DNA of 64,000 nt from Varroa destructor (taxonomy: Eukaryota; Arthropoda; Arachnida; Mesostigmata; Varroidae). Both the position numbers and the translations under genes were made by a program. Each line of letters opens with the position of its first letter. Position 1 is the first letter of the stretch. The notes under the pieces were generated by a model. The model was not told the origin of the DNA and did no database searches. It was given only the letters and a program-made list of their open reading frames with translations. The stretch is from NCBI RefSeq assembly GCF_002443255.2, contig NW_019211455.1:41290837-41354836 (forward strand). Reading direction: 5' to 3'. This document shows, in pieces, positions 1 through 11,015 of this stretch.

Positions 1-143
1 TCTACAGAGGCAAGTAACTCATCAGGTGCGAAGCATCAGGCATGTCAGACAGAGCCGCGAAAAGATCTCTACAATGTGCTTGCGGGTTAACCTATCTAGC
101 ATACTGGGATAGATATATCGAAATTCTCCGTGCAGAATAACAC
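1..143 (+). repeat. Inverted repeat, arm 1 (143 bp)
   Basis: This stretch is the exact reverse complement of 10,629-10,771; position x pairs with 10,772-x. Pairing stops at 144, where the direct repeat that starts at 143 takes over. It reaches the window edge, so its true left end is unknown. I see no coding signal in it. It is either one arm of a real inverted duplication or an assembly fold-back. Confidence 0.95.
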
Positions 144-3059
144 TCATTTAGCCGTCTGTTAGCAAAAAAATACAATATAATAGCTCGACTCACAAGGGAT
201 AAGGATCGTTGATTGGTCGTTGACCCATTGGATTAATGGGTATGACACCTTTGTTAAGATCGCCGCAGAGCGTGTCTCTAGGAGATAATTTGCCGTCAAC
301 AAGTCTCTCACTGCATCGAAAACTAGCTCGATGGTACGGGGGTTTGCGGACCTTTGGAGGGTGCTCGTGATCTTTAGCCTGCAAAGTTATCAGTAACAAA
401 AGTATCGTACATTAAAGGTGGTGTTATATCAGGCATAAGAAACTCACGTGGCTGTGCTAATTCGGTGTAAAACATAGAAAGCAGTTAATGAAATAATATC
501 TATCATATATTCCAGAAAAATTATTATCGGAGAAGAATAAAAACAGATTTTAGTGTTCCCGTATATCTATTATAGTTTATTTTCTTCCAATAATCTTAAT
601 ACCCCGTGTTAAAACTTTTCGAATTGAGTTCTAAGTAGAGATGCGCGTTTTTACTGATAAAAAGGATGTACCACATCAAAATCTGTGATATCGAGATGGA
701 CTTAATAGGACCAAATTAATTGAATTACGATAAATTAACTGAATACAAAATTCTAAAACATAAATAGGTCGAGTCAGCTATACAGTTGTACCTCTGGGTA
801 ACATTACGAAGGGGAAAAAGGACATTTGCAATCGTCACTCGATCATCAGTTGGCGAAGATCGCTCCTCGACATGATAAGTTAAATGAGTGAAGCACGGAA
901 CCAGAAGCCACTGCTGCTGACGAAAGTTAAATAGAAGACGCGTTTACTGCGATACTTGTCGACACGTGAAGAGAAACCAGCTATAACTAGCATAACACTT
1001 TATCATTGTGTTTTGCTAAAAATCAAAAAGATGTTCCGGCAGACAGGCGAAAAACGTGTCCGGATAAGTTGAAGTTATCGTTCGCATAATGGAACAAGCG
1101 AATATAAATGAGAATATATATATGTATATATATATATATATCCAAGTAATGAATTGACGACTAGACGATCTGCTCGTGAGCAGACTAAGAATCTCTTCAC
1201 AATAACTGAATGAGCAGGACGTGCTATTCACCGTCTGTAAAGCCATCGATAACCAGTCGAAGTAGTCTGAGCTTATATAATGTTCTCCCTAGCTGACTGC
1301 AAAAGGTAATTAATGGAAACCGACGTTTACACTGAACACTACATCGTGAACGTTAACGTCAAAATACGTAGAACCACACGCTCGTCCGCTAGACGAATCA
1401 CGATAATAAAGATTACATTTTATTGTGATATAACATTAGAGTTCAGCGGGTGACACTTTGTAAGACTGGAACTTCTACTGCAGTAAATGCATGTATAATG
1501 TCAGGACTAGTAACAGAGTAATTAAGAGGCAAATACCTTTATAAACGAATAATATCCTTGTTCGAATTGGGGTTCTGACAGGAACGGCCCCCGAGGTCGA
1601 AATTGCGTCTCGGCTCTTTGAACTAGCAGCGGTACAATCATGCAGATAACGAACAGACAAACTCGAGGTGGCATTGACTCGAAGCCTTGGTTACGGTGAC
1701 CTAACATAATGGATCCGTGATGGCAGATAGGCAGGCTGAAAATCACAAGTAAAAATACACAGACACACACACACAAACACACACACATAACGATACATAT
1801 GTGAGCAATATCAATGAGTTCAAAATGAATAGCGGGATCGTTCTCCGCTTCTCGATAACTCGAATAAGCGTGACGCTACACCGTGCCGATATCAAGTAAT
1901 TACTGCTTAATAGTAAATCATGGGCCGGATAGGTAGATTCTTGGATTCGAATAAGATCGTGAGCAAAAGTGAGAATATTTTATAATAGGAATACGTTGAA
2001 GATGGGTTGCGGTGCGTTGTGAAGCCGGAACGAGAAAAACGCCAGTGATAAAAGGCAGTCGCTTCTTGTAAAGAAACCTAGTTGGACCTAATATATTGCA
2101 GATCATGATATTTGTACTCGATTAATAGTATTTATATTTTTGACTTTAGTACCTATATAATTTAAAATTGCATAACCTATCCTAAATATATCAATTCTAC
2201 TATAGAATAGTGTATATATATATATATATATATATTTATGTATATGTACATTAAATCCCTTGTCCTATGTTGCATCTTCTATCGGGTACGGTGGTGGCAT
2301 TCGAATCGTTTAAGGTGTCACATATTTTAAACTGGTATCCCGTCATCGTATCACCGTGCTTAGTTAAGCAATGAATAGGAAGCGTTCCAAAGTCAGCGAA
2401 TATCGGCTGGCGTAAAAGTCCGCGGACGCACACTTCCCTTAGCGGGCTGACTTTCGTTCTACATGTATCGTACAGAAGATAACGGCAATCCTCTGATCAT
2501 TCAGACTACAGTGGTTAAAGTTCGCAAGTAAAACACAGCGCCTTTTAAGTTGTTGCCTTCGAAGCCAATGCAGACCGTTGGATGAAGTGTCATATCACCT
2601 ATTTTGTCTAAATCGGAATCAGTAGAATGTGGTTTTGCTATGTTAAAAATCAGCTGGTCATACTCTATGCCAAAAAAATCGGCAAAAAATAAACAAGCTG
2701 CGCTACAATTTTCAATAGAAAAATGAAAATACTGAATTTCACTTTCTTTAGATAGTCATTAGATGCTTTTTAGCTTTAGGCAGATCAGCAGTACCACGCT
2801 AGTAAAAATGTTTTCCTGCTATGAGACACTGATGCATCCGGGTCTAATTGAAATATCTGCAAAGTCTTAATTTTCAAGAAATCATGTAAGGCACGGAAAA
2901 ATTATTGACCCGAACAGCATACCCCCGAAACTAGGAAAACCTATATGTTTAAAATAAGGCCCGTTTTTATTTCCGTCTTACCTGATATTTCGGTAATGAT
3001 CGAGCCAGCTATCTGTTTGAGAAGAAATATCTTCTACATGCGGTCACAAGGTTTGCACG
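143..3059 (+). repeat. Direct duplication A, copy 1 (about 2.9 kb)
   Basis: The segment reappears in the same orientation at 20,988-23,904, offset by 20,845 bases, with no difference seen at the points compared. Even the microsatellites match: a TA run at 1,112-1,141, an AC-rich run at 1,755-1,787 and a TA run at 2,211-2,235. It ends exactly where duplication B begins, sharing one base. No open frame in it looks like a real exon: the frames are short, AT-rich and often cross simple repeats. I see no terminal repeats or target-site duplications typical of a transposon. Perfect identity across fast-evolving microsatellites means either a very recent duplication or the same DNA assembled twice. 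Confidence 0.95.
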
Positions 3060-4566
3060 ATAACGATTCGTATAAAAAAAAAAGTAGACATTGCCTAATT
3101 GATTTAGTTATTGTTCGCGGAACACGTCTGGCCTTAATTCTATAAAATATGAACGTTACAATAAGGAACACGCAGTCGTTACATATCGATTATAAGAGCT
3201 GAAACTCGCGCCGTCTTGGGCTGGGTATATAGACACGTAGGCTCTGACCTGATTAATTGATTATTTGTAATGGATCCTAAAATACGGACGTGTCCACCTT
3301 TGATGGACCCATATGGTTGATCATTTCCATGTTCACTAAAGATATCTCAAAATTTGTGCATTTTCGGATATCGATCATGGCAATAGTCCGTAAGGAGACA
3401 CGTGCTGTAAATGGATCATGCAGTATTTATTTGAAAATGTAATTATTTTAATTTGTACTTTTCACTAACCATACGAGTACAAAAGTAATATTCCTAGTTC
3501 TTTTTTCTGGCAACAACCAAAAGTGACAGAGGTTGTATTGGTGATATCTGTATCGACTCGCCTAAAAACTCCTCGGTTTCGTAAAAAAAATTGTCTCCAA
3601 ATGACCAAGTTCAGCATCGATCGTTTTGGCCGAAGTTCGTATTAAGCAGCCGTCCACGCTCAAAATAAGCAAAAAAGAAAAGACGAAGATAGATCTTCGA
3701 GGCTGGTAGCTGCGAAAAACACCAGAGCTGTCTATAGAGCAGAAATGGAACATGGTGATTGATTGATGTTTATGTTTACAATTCACAAACATTATACACG
3801 TGTCGACAGATGCTCCGAGATAATGAAGCCTGAAATAGATTTATGTTCAAAAATAGCTGCTATAGAACATACGTCGAGGAACATATATTTAATGAAAATT
3901 TCCTATTATTAGATTTTGAAACCAACCCAGGGGTACATGGTAGCTAAAAATTAAATCTGGACCGTGGATCTAATCATTTCCATATCTAGTAAAGAAGCAG
4001 AGATAACAAATCCTTGACCCTGTCAAATTATGTTTTTACTATAGATAAACTATAAGTTTTCCAACCCATAATAGATATTCACGAGTGCGGTTGCGAGGAG
4101 ACACAAAATCGACTAACATATAGCCCACATAATTTTTCATAGCCTATATATTGGCAATTGTTCCGGCATTTTATGCAGGATAAAGAAAAGCCAGGTTTAC
4201 AATAGAGAAAACTCAAGCATACAATTAAATACTCAATTTATAGTTGTGAAAAAAAAACGTCTACATTTGAAGCAGTAACCGCATAATCTGGAAGCCAATG
4301 GGAGAATAGGTTCGTTTTACCCTGTATGACGGCAGTTACCCACATGTGGCAAAGTGTCAAACAGGCTGACCTTCAAACACCTGTTGGACGGCTAAACGCC
4401 CCAGCGAGCGCGTTCTCTAATATAGGGCAGGATTTTCCGAGCACTTATTGGAGTAGTTGATTCGACAGCAGACGACCCAATGTAGAATCTTGCCAAGTAG
4501 GTCACTTTAACATAGTCGTGTAGCGGTATACTATATATCAGTATTTCCGAGTAAAGAGCAGCTCGT
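3059..4566 (+). repeat. Direct duplication B, copy 1 (about 1.5 kb)
   Basis: The segment is repeated in the same orientation at 11,016-12,523, offset by 7,957 bases, and looks identical. Copy 2 ends at the base where the run of N begins. Copy 1 continues into unique sequence at 4,567, inside the left arm of a 10-bp inverted repeat (4,561-4,600). There is no recognisable gene; the one shared reverse ORF (3,562-3,792) is short and lacks splice or domain evidence. Confidence 0.95.
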
Positions 4567-4600
4567 AGAAAGGAGTCAGGTTTAACCTTCTTCTACGAGC
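4561..4600. repeat. Inverted repeat at the edge of duplication B
   Basis: The arms GCTCGTAGAA (4,561-4,570) and TTCTACGAGC (4,591-4,600) are perfect reverse complements around a 20-base spacer. The sequence shared with copy B' ends after the sixth base of the left arm, which is also where the assembly gap opens. A hairpin here could have broken the assembly. Confidence 0.85.
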
Positions 4601-4666
4601 TCCTCGAGCTGTTCCGTCTCAGGTTGACAGTTACCCTTAGTTTCGACACACGGTGTACAATGCTGC

Positions 4667-4909
4667 TTAATTTCGAAAAACCTCTGCTAGAATTGAGGTT
4701 TTTTGCGCCGTCCGTTCAAAGAGGGTGCTTACCGTCAAGGGCAAATCTTGAAGTCGTTCGTGTGATTCTACGTAGCGCAGCTGGCATCGACAGTATGTTA
4801 CGAGTGAATTAGAAAAACGAAACAAACCGAGATCGTCGAGTCTAAACGCATCTTTTCCGTAGCCCTTTATTAAGGACGCAATGCACTCCAAACGTGCACT
4901 CAACCGCAA
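4667..4909 (-). CDS. Candidate 3'-terminal exon, unknown protein
   Basis: The reverse strand is open for about 80 codons and ends in TAA. Third-position base use is balanced and the composition looks protein-like (for example CIASLIKGYGKDAFRLDDLG), unlike the AT-rich frames around it. There is no usable ATG at the start, so it would be a downstream exon. A weak acceptor near 4,901 (GAG then T) would give the phase left open by the exon at 4,967-5,071 and an intron of roughly 65 bases. I do not recognise the family. The frame could also open by chance. Confidence 0.35.
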   Translation of the reverse strand: MRLSARLECIASLIKGYGKDAFRLDDLGLFRFSNSLVTYCRCQLRYVESHERLQDLPLTVSTLFERTAQKTSILAEVFRN

Positions 4910-4966
4910 TGCAGTTTCCTTCGTCTTTTAGACTTTAACTGTTGAATCATTCGAGTCTAGACTTAC

Positions 4967-5071
4967 CATAAAAAAAAAACAGCGTTTCTTTTAGCAAACG
5001 GTGCCGGATCGAAATTGTACTCCGTAAAGATAAAATTCTGCTCCGCTACCATGATCATCTGGCTGTGATAG
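4967..5071 (-). CDS. Candidate internal exon, unknown protein
   Basis: A strong acceptor (CTTCTTTTCAG) on the reverse strand precedes 34 open codons that end at a consensus donor, GTAAGT, directly after 4,967. The encoded peptide includes MIMVAEQNFIFTEYNFDP and has a protein-like composition. The exon enters and leaves in phase 2 (one base completes the first codon, two are left over). A ten-base T run just before the donor is a possible site of a sequencing indel. It is probably the exon upstream of 4,667-4,909 in the same gene. Family not recognised. Confidence 0.4.
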
Positions 5072-5553
5072 CTGAAAAGAAGATCGAGTAGACGATCGTT
5101 ACCCTCGAAATATGTTGGGCATCGCCTGCGTCGAAAAGGGTGACGAACTCCAATCAACAACTATGCATCACAATGTTCCCATGGAGCTTACGTTCGGCCC
5201 AGTATGCGTTTTTTAAATCCTATACAGTGCGAAACGTTTCTAAAAGTATAGTCTGATTAGAATACACAATTAGCAGAAATTATTATCACGTCCTAGACAT
5301 TCGGACGTTATCGATACGATTGAACGAATTACAAATGAAGACATTCAAGAAGAAAGCGTTTTGTTGTCTACTATCAAAAGCTGGAATAATTCCCCTGGCA
5401 AATTCTTCCACACTGATCCTACTAACCACTGATAGGACTAATCGACAACGTTCTGTACAAAGCAAACACTATCTGATAGATCGGTCACAGTTTTGTAACT
5501 AAACAAAACTTAACAACTAACTAAACAAAAAAGTATTTTTACATGCCTTTCAG

Positions 5554-5779
5554 TGAGCTGATCAAAAACAAAACCCTCGAATTTCTGTCCCGGTCTTTGC
5601 CGTTCCTGAAGCAGCAGAACAATCTCCCGAAAGTTGCACGCTTCGGAGGTCACGCAACTGTTTTAGGGCTCATGCCTGTGATACGCAGCAGTTCGGCTAC
5701 AGGTCCGGGATATCGCTTCAAGAGGTCGCTTCCGAACGCGTTTAATTCGTCGTCAACGGTTCACATCAACAATCACGAA
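5554..5779 (+). CDS. Candidate exon 1 of 3, unknown protein
   Basis: An acceptor with a T-rich tract (ending CCTTTCAG) is followed by 75 open codons and a GTGAGC donor at 5,780. The donor leaves phase 0, which the exon at 6,227 accepts. Alternatively this is a complete 92-residue ORF, with ATG at 5,543, an in-frame stop upstream and TGA at 5,819-5,821. The peptide is rich in Ser, Leu and basic residues (for example KTLEFLSRSLPFLKQQNN), has no Cys and has no evident signal or membrane segment. Family not recognised. Splice signals and codon use support real coding sequence. Confidence 0.45.
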
Positions 5780-6226
5780 GTGAGCTATCACAAATCGGTG
5801 CCAATACAGACGCTTAAATGAAGCTTGTAATTAACGCAGATAGCTATGGTAGATCTCGTATTAATGATCAGGCTCGGGATAATACGTGAACAGCCTGCGC
5901 ACGTTATTATTACGTAGGCGTTTACTGCAAAAATACGTTCTAGTTTCAACTTGGTCTACTGTTACGTCTACACCGAACAATGTTAGTATATGCACTTAAG
6001 GACAGTCTGCCAATTTAACTTACTAAACTTAATTGAATACGCTGCTGCCATCGAGATGATAACGTGGATCAAATTGATTCTTAATATTTAGTTTTATGAA
6101 GTTTAATTATCGGCGGCATCGTGCGAGATAGGGCATGACCATAACATATATTACACGATTGGTACGATTACATTTTGTGTAAGATGTTTTTTTGTGTTTT
6201 AATATTTCGTCGTTGATGTTTGACAG

Positions 6227-6357
6227 GCTACAGATCACATCGATATGGCATCAAAAAGCAGTCTGAGTCCCGATCTCAGATCGACTTTGTCGCGGGAGAA
6301 CATCCACCGGATGCTCAACGCCACCGTTAATGGGCTTTGTCAAAACGCCCAGGGAAC
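6227..6357 (+). CDS. Candidate exon 2 of 3, unknown protein
   Basis: A long T-rich tract ending TTTGACAG precedes the exon and a GTAAGC donor follows at 6,358. The frame is open throughout. An ATG at 6,245 with a favourable context could also be the initiator. The peptide after that ATG includes LSPDLRSTLSRENIHRMLNA, which looks helical and polar. The exon enters in phase 0, matching 5,554-5,779, and leaves in phase 2, matching 8,882. Family not recognised. Confidence 0.5.
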
Positions 6358-8881
6358 GTAAGCTGCCGAAACAGTTGAAATAACGAAATATAATTTGTTT
6401 GTGATCTGTCACTTGTTTTTCTATTTGCAAAAGGGACGTATTTTTTTCTAGAGGCGTATGAACATTGCCTCAGACAGATGCATTGAATCGATGACGATAT
6501 TATAACACAGTTATGCTAGTAATTATAGCAGTCCGTTAGAGAAGTTCCCTCAAAGAAAATGTCATGCAGCGGCCTTTTACAAGCGCATCCACATCTATAG
6601 AATGGTCATTTTCTTAATTAGTTGTTTTACCCGCGTCAACCCGGATCGCTGTTAATGAATATTTACAAACTACGTCAATTATCAGTCCGGGTTTCTTCTC
6701 AACTTCCATGTCCAGGGATCTATTAATTTTTCATGTGGCAGGAAGGTCTGGATTGTCTTGCTTTACAATACCGTAGTCAAATTTGAAACCTGTGTAGGTT
6801 AAAAATGCCATAACTATGGATAACTCTAACGAATGTCTGACATATCTGGTCTAGGAGCCGCTGATAATCCCTATTCTGTATCTCTCGCATTTATAAAAAA
6901 AAATATATTGATATCAACCCAAAAAGCTACTGTGACAACTGTATGACATCCGTATGCGTTATGGTCAAGCAATGCCTTGGAGCATCCATGATCGAATCGG
7001 ACACTCCTGAGACGACCCTTTGCCACATATATTGTACACATATACCTGTTTGTCTGTGAAATGCACGCCCTGACTTTTCCATACTAATTAGATCATAATG
7101 AACTTTATTAGCCAACATCAGCGGCTAGAGCGAACACAGTAAGAGTGAAACTTCAATGTAGTCCAACAGGCTTCTGCATCCCTTCCTTAAGAACTAAACA
7201 TTATCTGGACGCTCGGTTTGTCTGTAAAAGCAATCCAAAGGTTCAACTTGATAATACTGTAAATGTTGCTGATTCGTTTATTCTGTCATAATATCATGCC
7301 ACATCCACGTTTATCCTTAACTACTCGGCAACGTTACGTGTTCATTGGTTTTGTCTAGTCAGCCTTTGTGGTCGGAACACGCGGTTGGCTCTCGATATAC
7401 ATTTGAGAACTTAGAATTTTTTTCAGGAAACATTTTTTTTGTTTGTTGCCGAACTTTCACGTTTACTTTCAATATTTTGCACAATGCGCCTATGTGCTTC
7501 ATGAGGTAGAAAAGGGAGCTAGGAAAGCCGCATTGTTACATATCGATATTGTCCGATCGTTCTTTTGGAACAAAGCTATTGGACACTGTCTGCAAGGAAG
7601 TTAGATGGTCATAAAAAAAACTCTAGCCATCCCAAAGGTTTTAAAAACTGAGGAAAGTTTGCTATTGTTAGTTCACGCCCCGTATTACGAAATTTACATA
7701 CCGTAGGGCAGTCCCCGTCGTTTTTCCTTTCGACGATGAATCATGTAGTCAAACCCAGCCATGTTCAATGGCGTAGTAGCTGCGCTTCACTGTAGTTCGA
7801 GCTTTCAAACAAGTGAAAGCTCTGCATTCGTCGGCAGCTGAGAGATTCGCTGACAAAAGTGGTAACAAAACTTCTTAAAAATTCAATTTTTTCCTCGACG
7901 GTTAAAAGGTAATGCTCTGGCTGAGGAATCCGTGAACCATGAACGCAGCTACTGCCCAAAGCCGCTTAGAGAGAAACAAATAATCTTCATAACACACATA
8001 CAAACACGTCTTCTGCAGGCTAACGAACGACGATCCCAATTTGGCGCAAAATGTTTCTTCGCGGCGAACCCCTTTATATAGCTGTCAATCGCTCATCTGG
8101 ACCATATAAGACAACCATGGGTAGCTATCATTATCATCATTTATTTTTGTATCCGGATGTTTTTTCATTGCTTTGTTTATCTTCGTTAAGAATATCGTTA
8201 GAATCTCCTTCGTTCTCCAGCTATCCTAAATCTTGTCTACGCTTTTTCGTTTGCGCCATAAATACCTCAATTCGCATTCGGTTTCGTTGGAAGTGCCATC
8301 TACCACTACATATTTAACATATTGTCGCTGTTAATACGTAAAACGGAGGGGAAAACCAGTTCAAGTTTCCGACTTCAAAGGAACTTGAAGAAATTGTCTG
8401 CTCGATTGCTTCGTCTTTTTTTTTTGGCCGCCCACTATTTTTTCATTGCCTGTCTTGCGCCGGCTGTCTGCTCACAACAGCCAGACAGACTTTTGATTTT
8501 CCCGTCGACGGCAGAACTGAGAGTCGTTCGCTATTATCTGTAGTAAACATTACTATATTATCCCATGGAAGTGGGCAGTTGGTTCAGATGCAGACTTTGC
8601 TATTGGAAAGTAATGGCGGCCATTCTTAACTTAAACCAGTTAATACAGCAGCGTCCCGTCACCTACTTTTGTATAGCCCATTAGGATGCTGAGGATGGAG
8701 TCGGTATCTGGTACTGAGATCCCGGGACGTGCTCATGTGAAAATTATCCATGTGTATGCCCCAGCAATTTGGTAATCGCGTCTTCTATTTTCGTTTTCAC
8801 CGAGCACAGGCTGTGATCTTCAAAGTCATCAGCAGCGTCGTAGTTGCACACGTGGCGCGCCACCGGTACTTCCGGTTTCAG
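6358..8881 (+). other. Predicted 2.5 kb intron
   Basis: AT-rich sequence with poly-A and poly-T runs and short unsupported ORFs on both strands. A reverse frame at 7,765-7,959 is open but has no clear splice sites. I see no RNA gene or transposon. Confidence 0.3.
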
Positions 8882-9044
8882 AAATTACGCACGTAGATAT
8901 ATCTATAGCGAAAACGGCGTGCTGAACGCCCACCGAAGCGCTAACAAACCAAGGGTATCTAACGGAAAGAAAAGCCAGCACCGTTCCACCATCCTTTTTT
9001 CAAACGAAACTTCTCTGGTGATGACCACGACAGATGACTCGTAG
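8882..9044 (+). CDS. Candidate exon 3 of 3, unknown protein, with stop
   Basis: The acceptor CTTCCGGTTTCAG is followed by an open frame ending in TAG. One base completes the codon left by the 6,357 donor, so the join is in phase and gives Thr. The C-terminal peptide is basic and Ser/Thr-rich (for example NGKKSQHRSTILFSNETS), so it would be a flexible tail. The three exons make a plausible model, though other exons could intervene. Family not recognised. Confidence 0.4.
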
Positions 9045-10628
9045 CCAAAAACACGTTTTGCCTCAAACAGGGAGCCTGGATTGGTCCGCTGGAACGGCCC
9101 CAGCTACTTACCATAAAGGAAGAGACACTAACGTTGTAAATATATCATGACTGTGCCGGCGAATGGCAGTGGCGGTTTTCAGATGGTTTTCACATAAACG
9201 TTTGTTGGTCGATCGACGATAGCTTCTCATACTAGCGGCTTACGTCGCGTGTATATGGTCGGCAAAAGATTATCAATAATCTTGCAAGATAGGTGATTAC
9301 GGAACAACATTGGTAGCCAGTAGAAAATGATCAGAGAAACAGAAACTTCTCGTTACTGGGAAATATGACGCATTCACTGGCTAAATCAAAAAACAGCATT
9401 AGTGCTTTTACCAGTGTCAAAGCACCACTGTCAATAGAGATCTAATAATAATGGGTAAAACTGCTAAACACAAATACCAATTGATAGTAAAAATTCCATT
9501 ATAGTTTCATAGTAGGGTCAGGTAATCGATAACCGATACAACGCGTAGTCCGAGTAGACGTTCGCTATTTATACAATTTATATGTGTTCGAGACGTTTGC
9601 CATTGGCCGGCCGTTGGGTGGCCGGATCAATGCCGTTCAAAGAACCTTGACGAAATAACTGCAGTCCAATTAACAGCATCTCAGCCTAGCACTGTCCTTA
9701 TTATTTTGGCAAAGCAAGTGAATTGTCCAGAATTTTGAATATTTTTGCAATACGCTAATCCCTTGACGGGTAGCGGATGGTCAGTGCTAGGGCAAGTCGC
9801 AGAGTTCAAAGCAACACCTAGCCATAAAATACACCATATGGTCTTTAGAAAAAAGTAATTTTCTCGCACGGTGTTCCATATATGGAACATTTGTCGAGAT
9901 CTCTTTTTGAAAAAAAACGCTGTGGAGCACCGCAGTGGTGCGTCTCATGTCCGCTGGCTGCGGTGGAATGAGGTACGACTGAGATATAAGGGAAACGTCC
10001 GCCCGAAATGAATATGCTTGTTCGTGACGGATAACCCAATAATATCTTAAAAAGGAAGAGTGTCCGATCTGGAGAAGCTGAGATAGATATGTGCTGGAAG
10101 TCAATCCATACAACAGGCAAATTTACAAACTTTCTAAAGTGTACATCTTCTCAGCTCGTTGACATCGACTATTGTCCCGACAGAATTCGCGGTAGCGTAC
10201 GTTTAGCGTCGTCAGCTAGCAACCATACGATTGCCAAAGTGCGGACATAGCTGGAAAACACGACAACTACACGACACCAGGGGCTTGCTAACTTCATTGG
10301 CATGAACAGCAACCATGGCAGAACTTCAAGGAAGCCAACTCTGCAGCTGACGTGTACGGAAGCGATATGGCGGCAATGAAATCAGATTGGCGACATTCGA
10401 CAGGGTCGTTCGCGCGTCCTTCCCTTGTTGCGCATCCTGCAGTAACTAGTTAGGGCCGAAAGCCGGCCCGGATTAACGCTGACCTGCCAGTACAGGACGG
10501 TTCACGATTGATATTAAGAAAGTACATGATCGTTTTTGACTGGAGTCAGACGGGTCTAGCCAGACACGATGAAGATCTCATGACAAAGTTGATGAATTCA
10601 TGATTTCGGCGAACGGCCAGTTGGTGTT
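9045..10628. other. No supported gene
   Basis: Two overlapping reverse frames (9,787-10,120) look like chance openings without splice sites. The stretch includes a perfect 18-bp palindrome at 9,872-9,889 (TGTTCCATA and its complement). The part from 10,150 to 10,620 is GC-richer than average but I could not read a known protein in it. Confidence 0.4.
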
Positions 10629-10771
10629 GTGTTATTCTGCACGGAGAATTTCGATATATCTATCCCAGTATGCTAGATAGGTTAACCCGCAAGCACATTG
10701 TAGAGATCTTTTCGCGGCTCTGTCTGACATGCCTGATGCTTCGCACCTGATGAGTTACTTGCCTCTGTAGA
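10629..10771 (-). repeat. Inverted repeat, arm 2
   Basis: Exact reverse complement of 1-143. It is followed by 244 bases of unique sequence (10,772-11,015) and then by copy 2 of duplication B. Confidence 0.95.
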
Positions 10772-11015
10772 GTGTTCAAAAAGTCGCTAGAAAACATAGC
10801 TTTTGATAACTAAGCCAAAGATCTGTGAGATTTTTTGGTTTGTGGGTCTTTCTTTGGACACTTTTTTTAGCTGACTTCAGAGGTCAGGGTACACAGACCC
10901 GTTTTATTATGTTTCGCATATATAGTAGTAGCATCTACCTAGAATGAGGAAAACCTTCTTGTATCAGATATGATCGCGTCGTAGTTCAGAAGGCGAGGCT
11001 CGACAGAATATAAAA

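Noticed and set aside
1016..2433. Small reverse frames within duplication A, also present at 21,861-23,278
   Set aside because: They are AT-rich or run through TA and AC microsatellites. Appearing twice only reflects the duplication and is not evidence of coding.
143..4566. Duplicated segments as a new transposon
   Set aside because: No terminal inverted or long terminal repeats, no target-site duplications and no transposase; abutting boundaries fit rearrangement or assembly error better.
9787..10120. Two overlapping reverse frames of 91-108 codons
   Set aside because: Both cross palindromic and simple sequence, lack splice support and use the same DNA in two phases; most likely chance.
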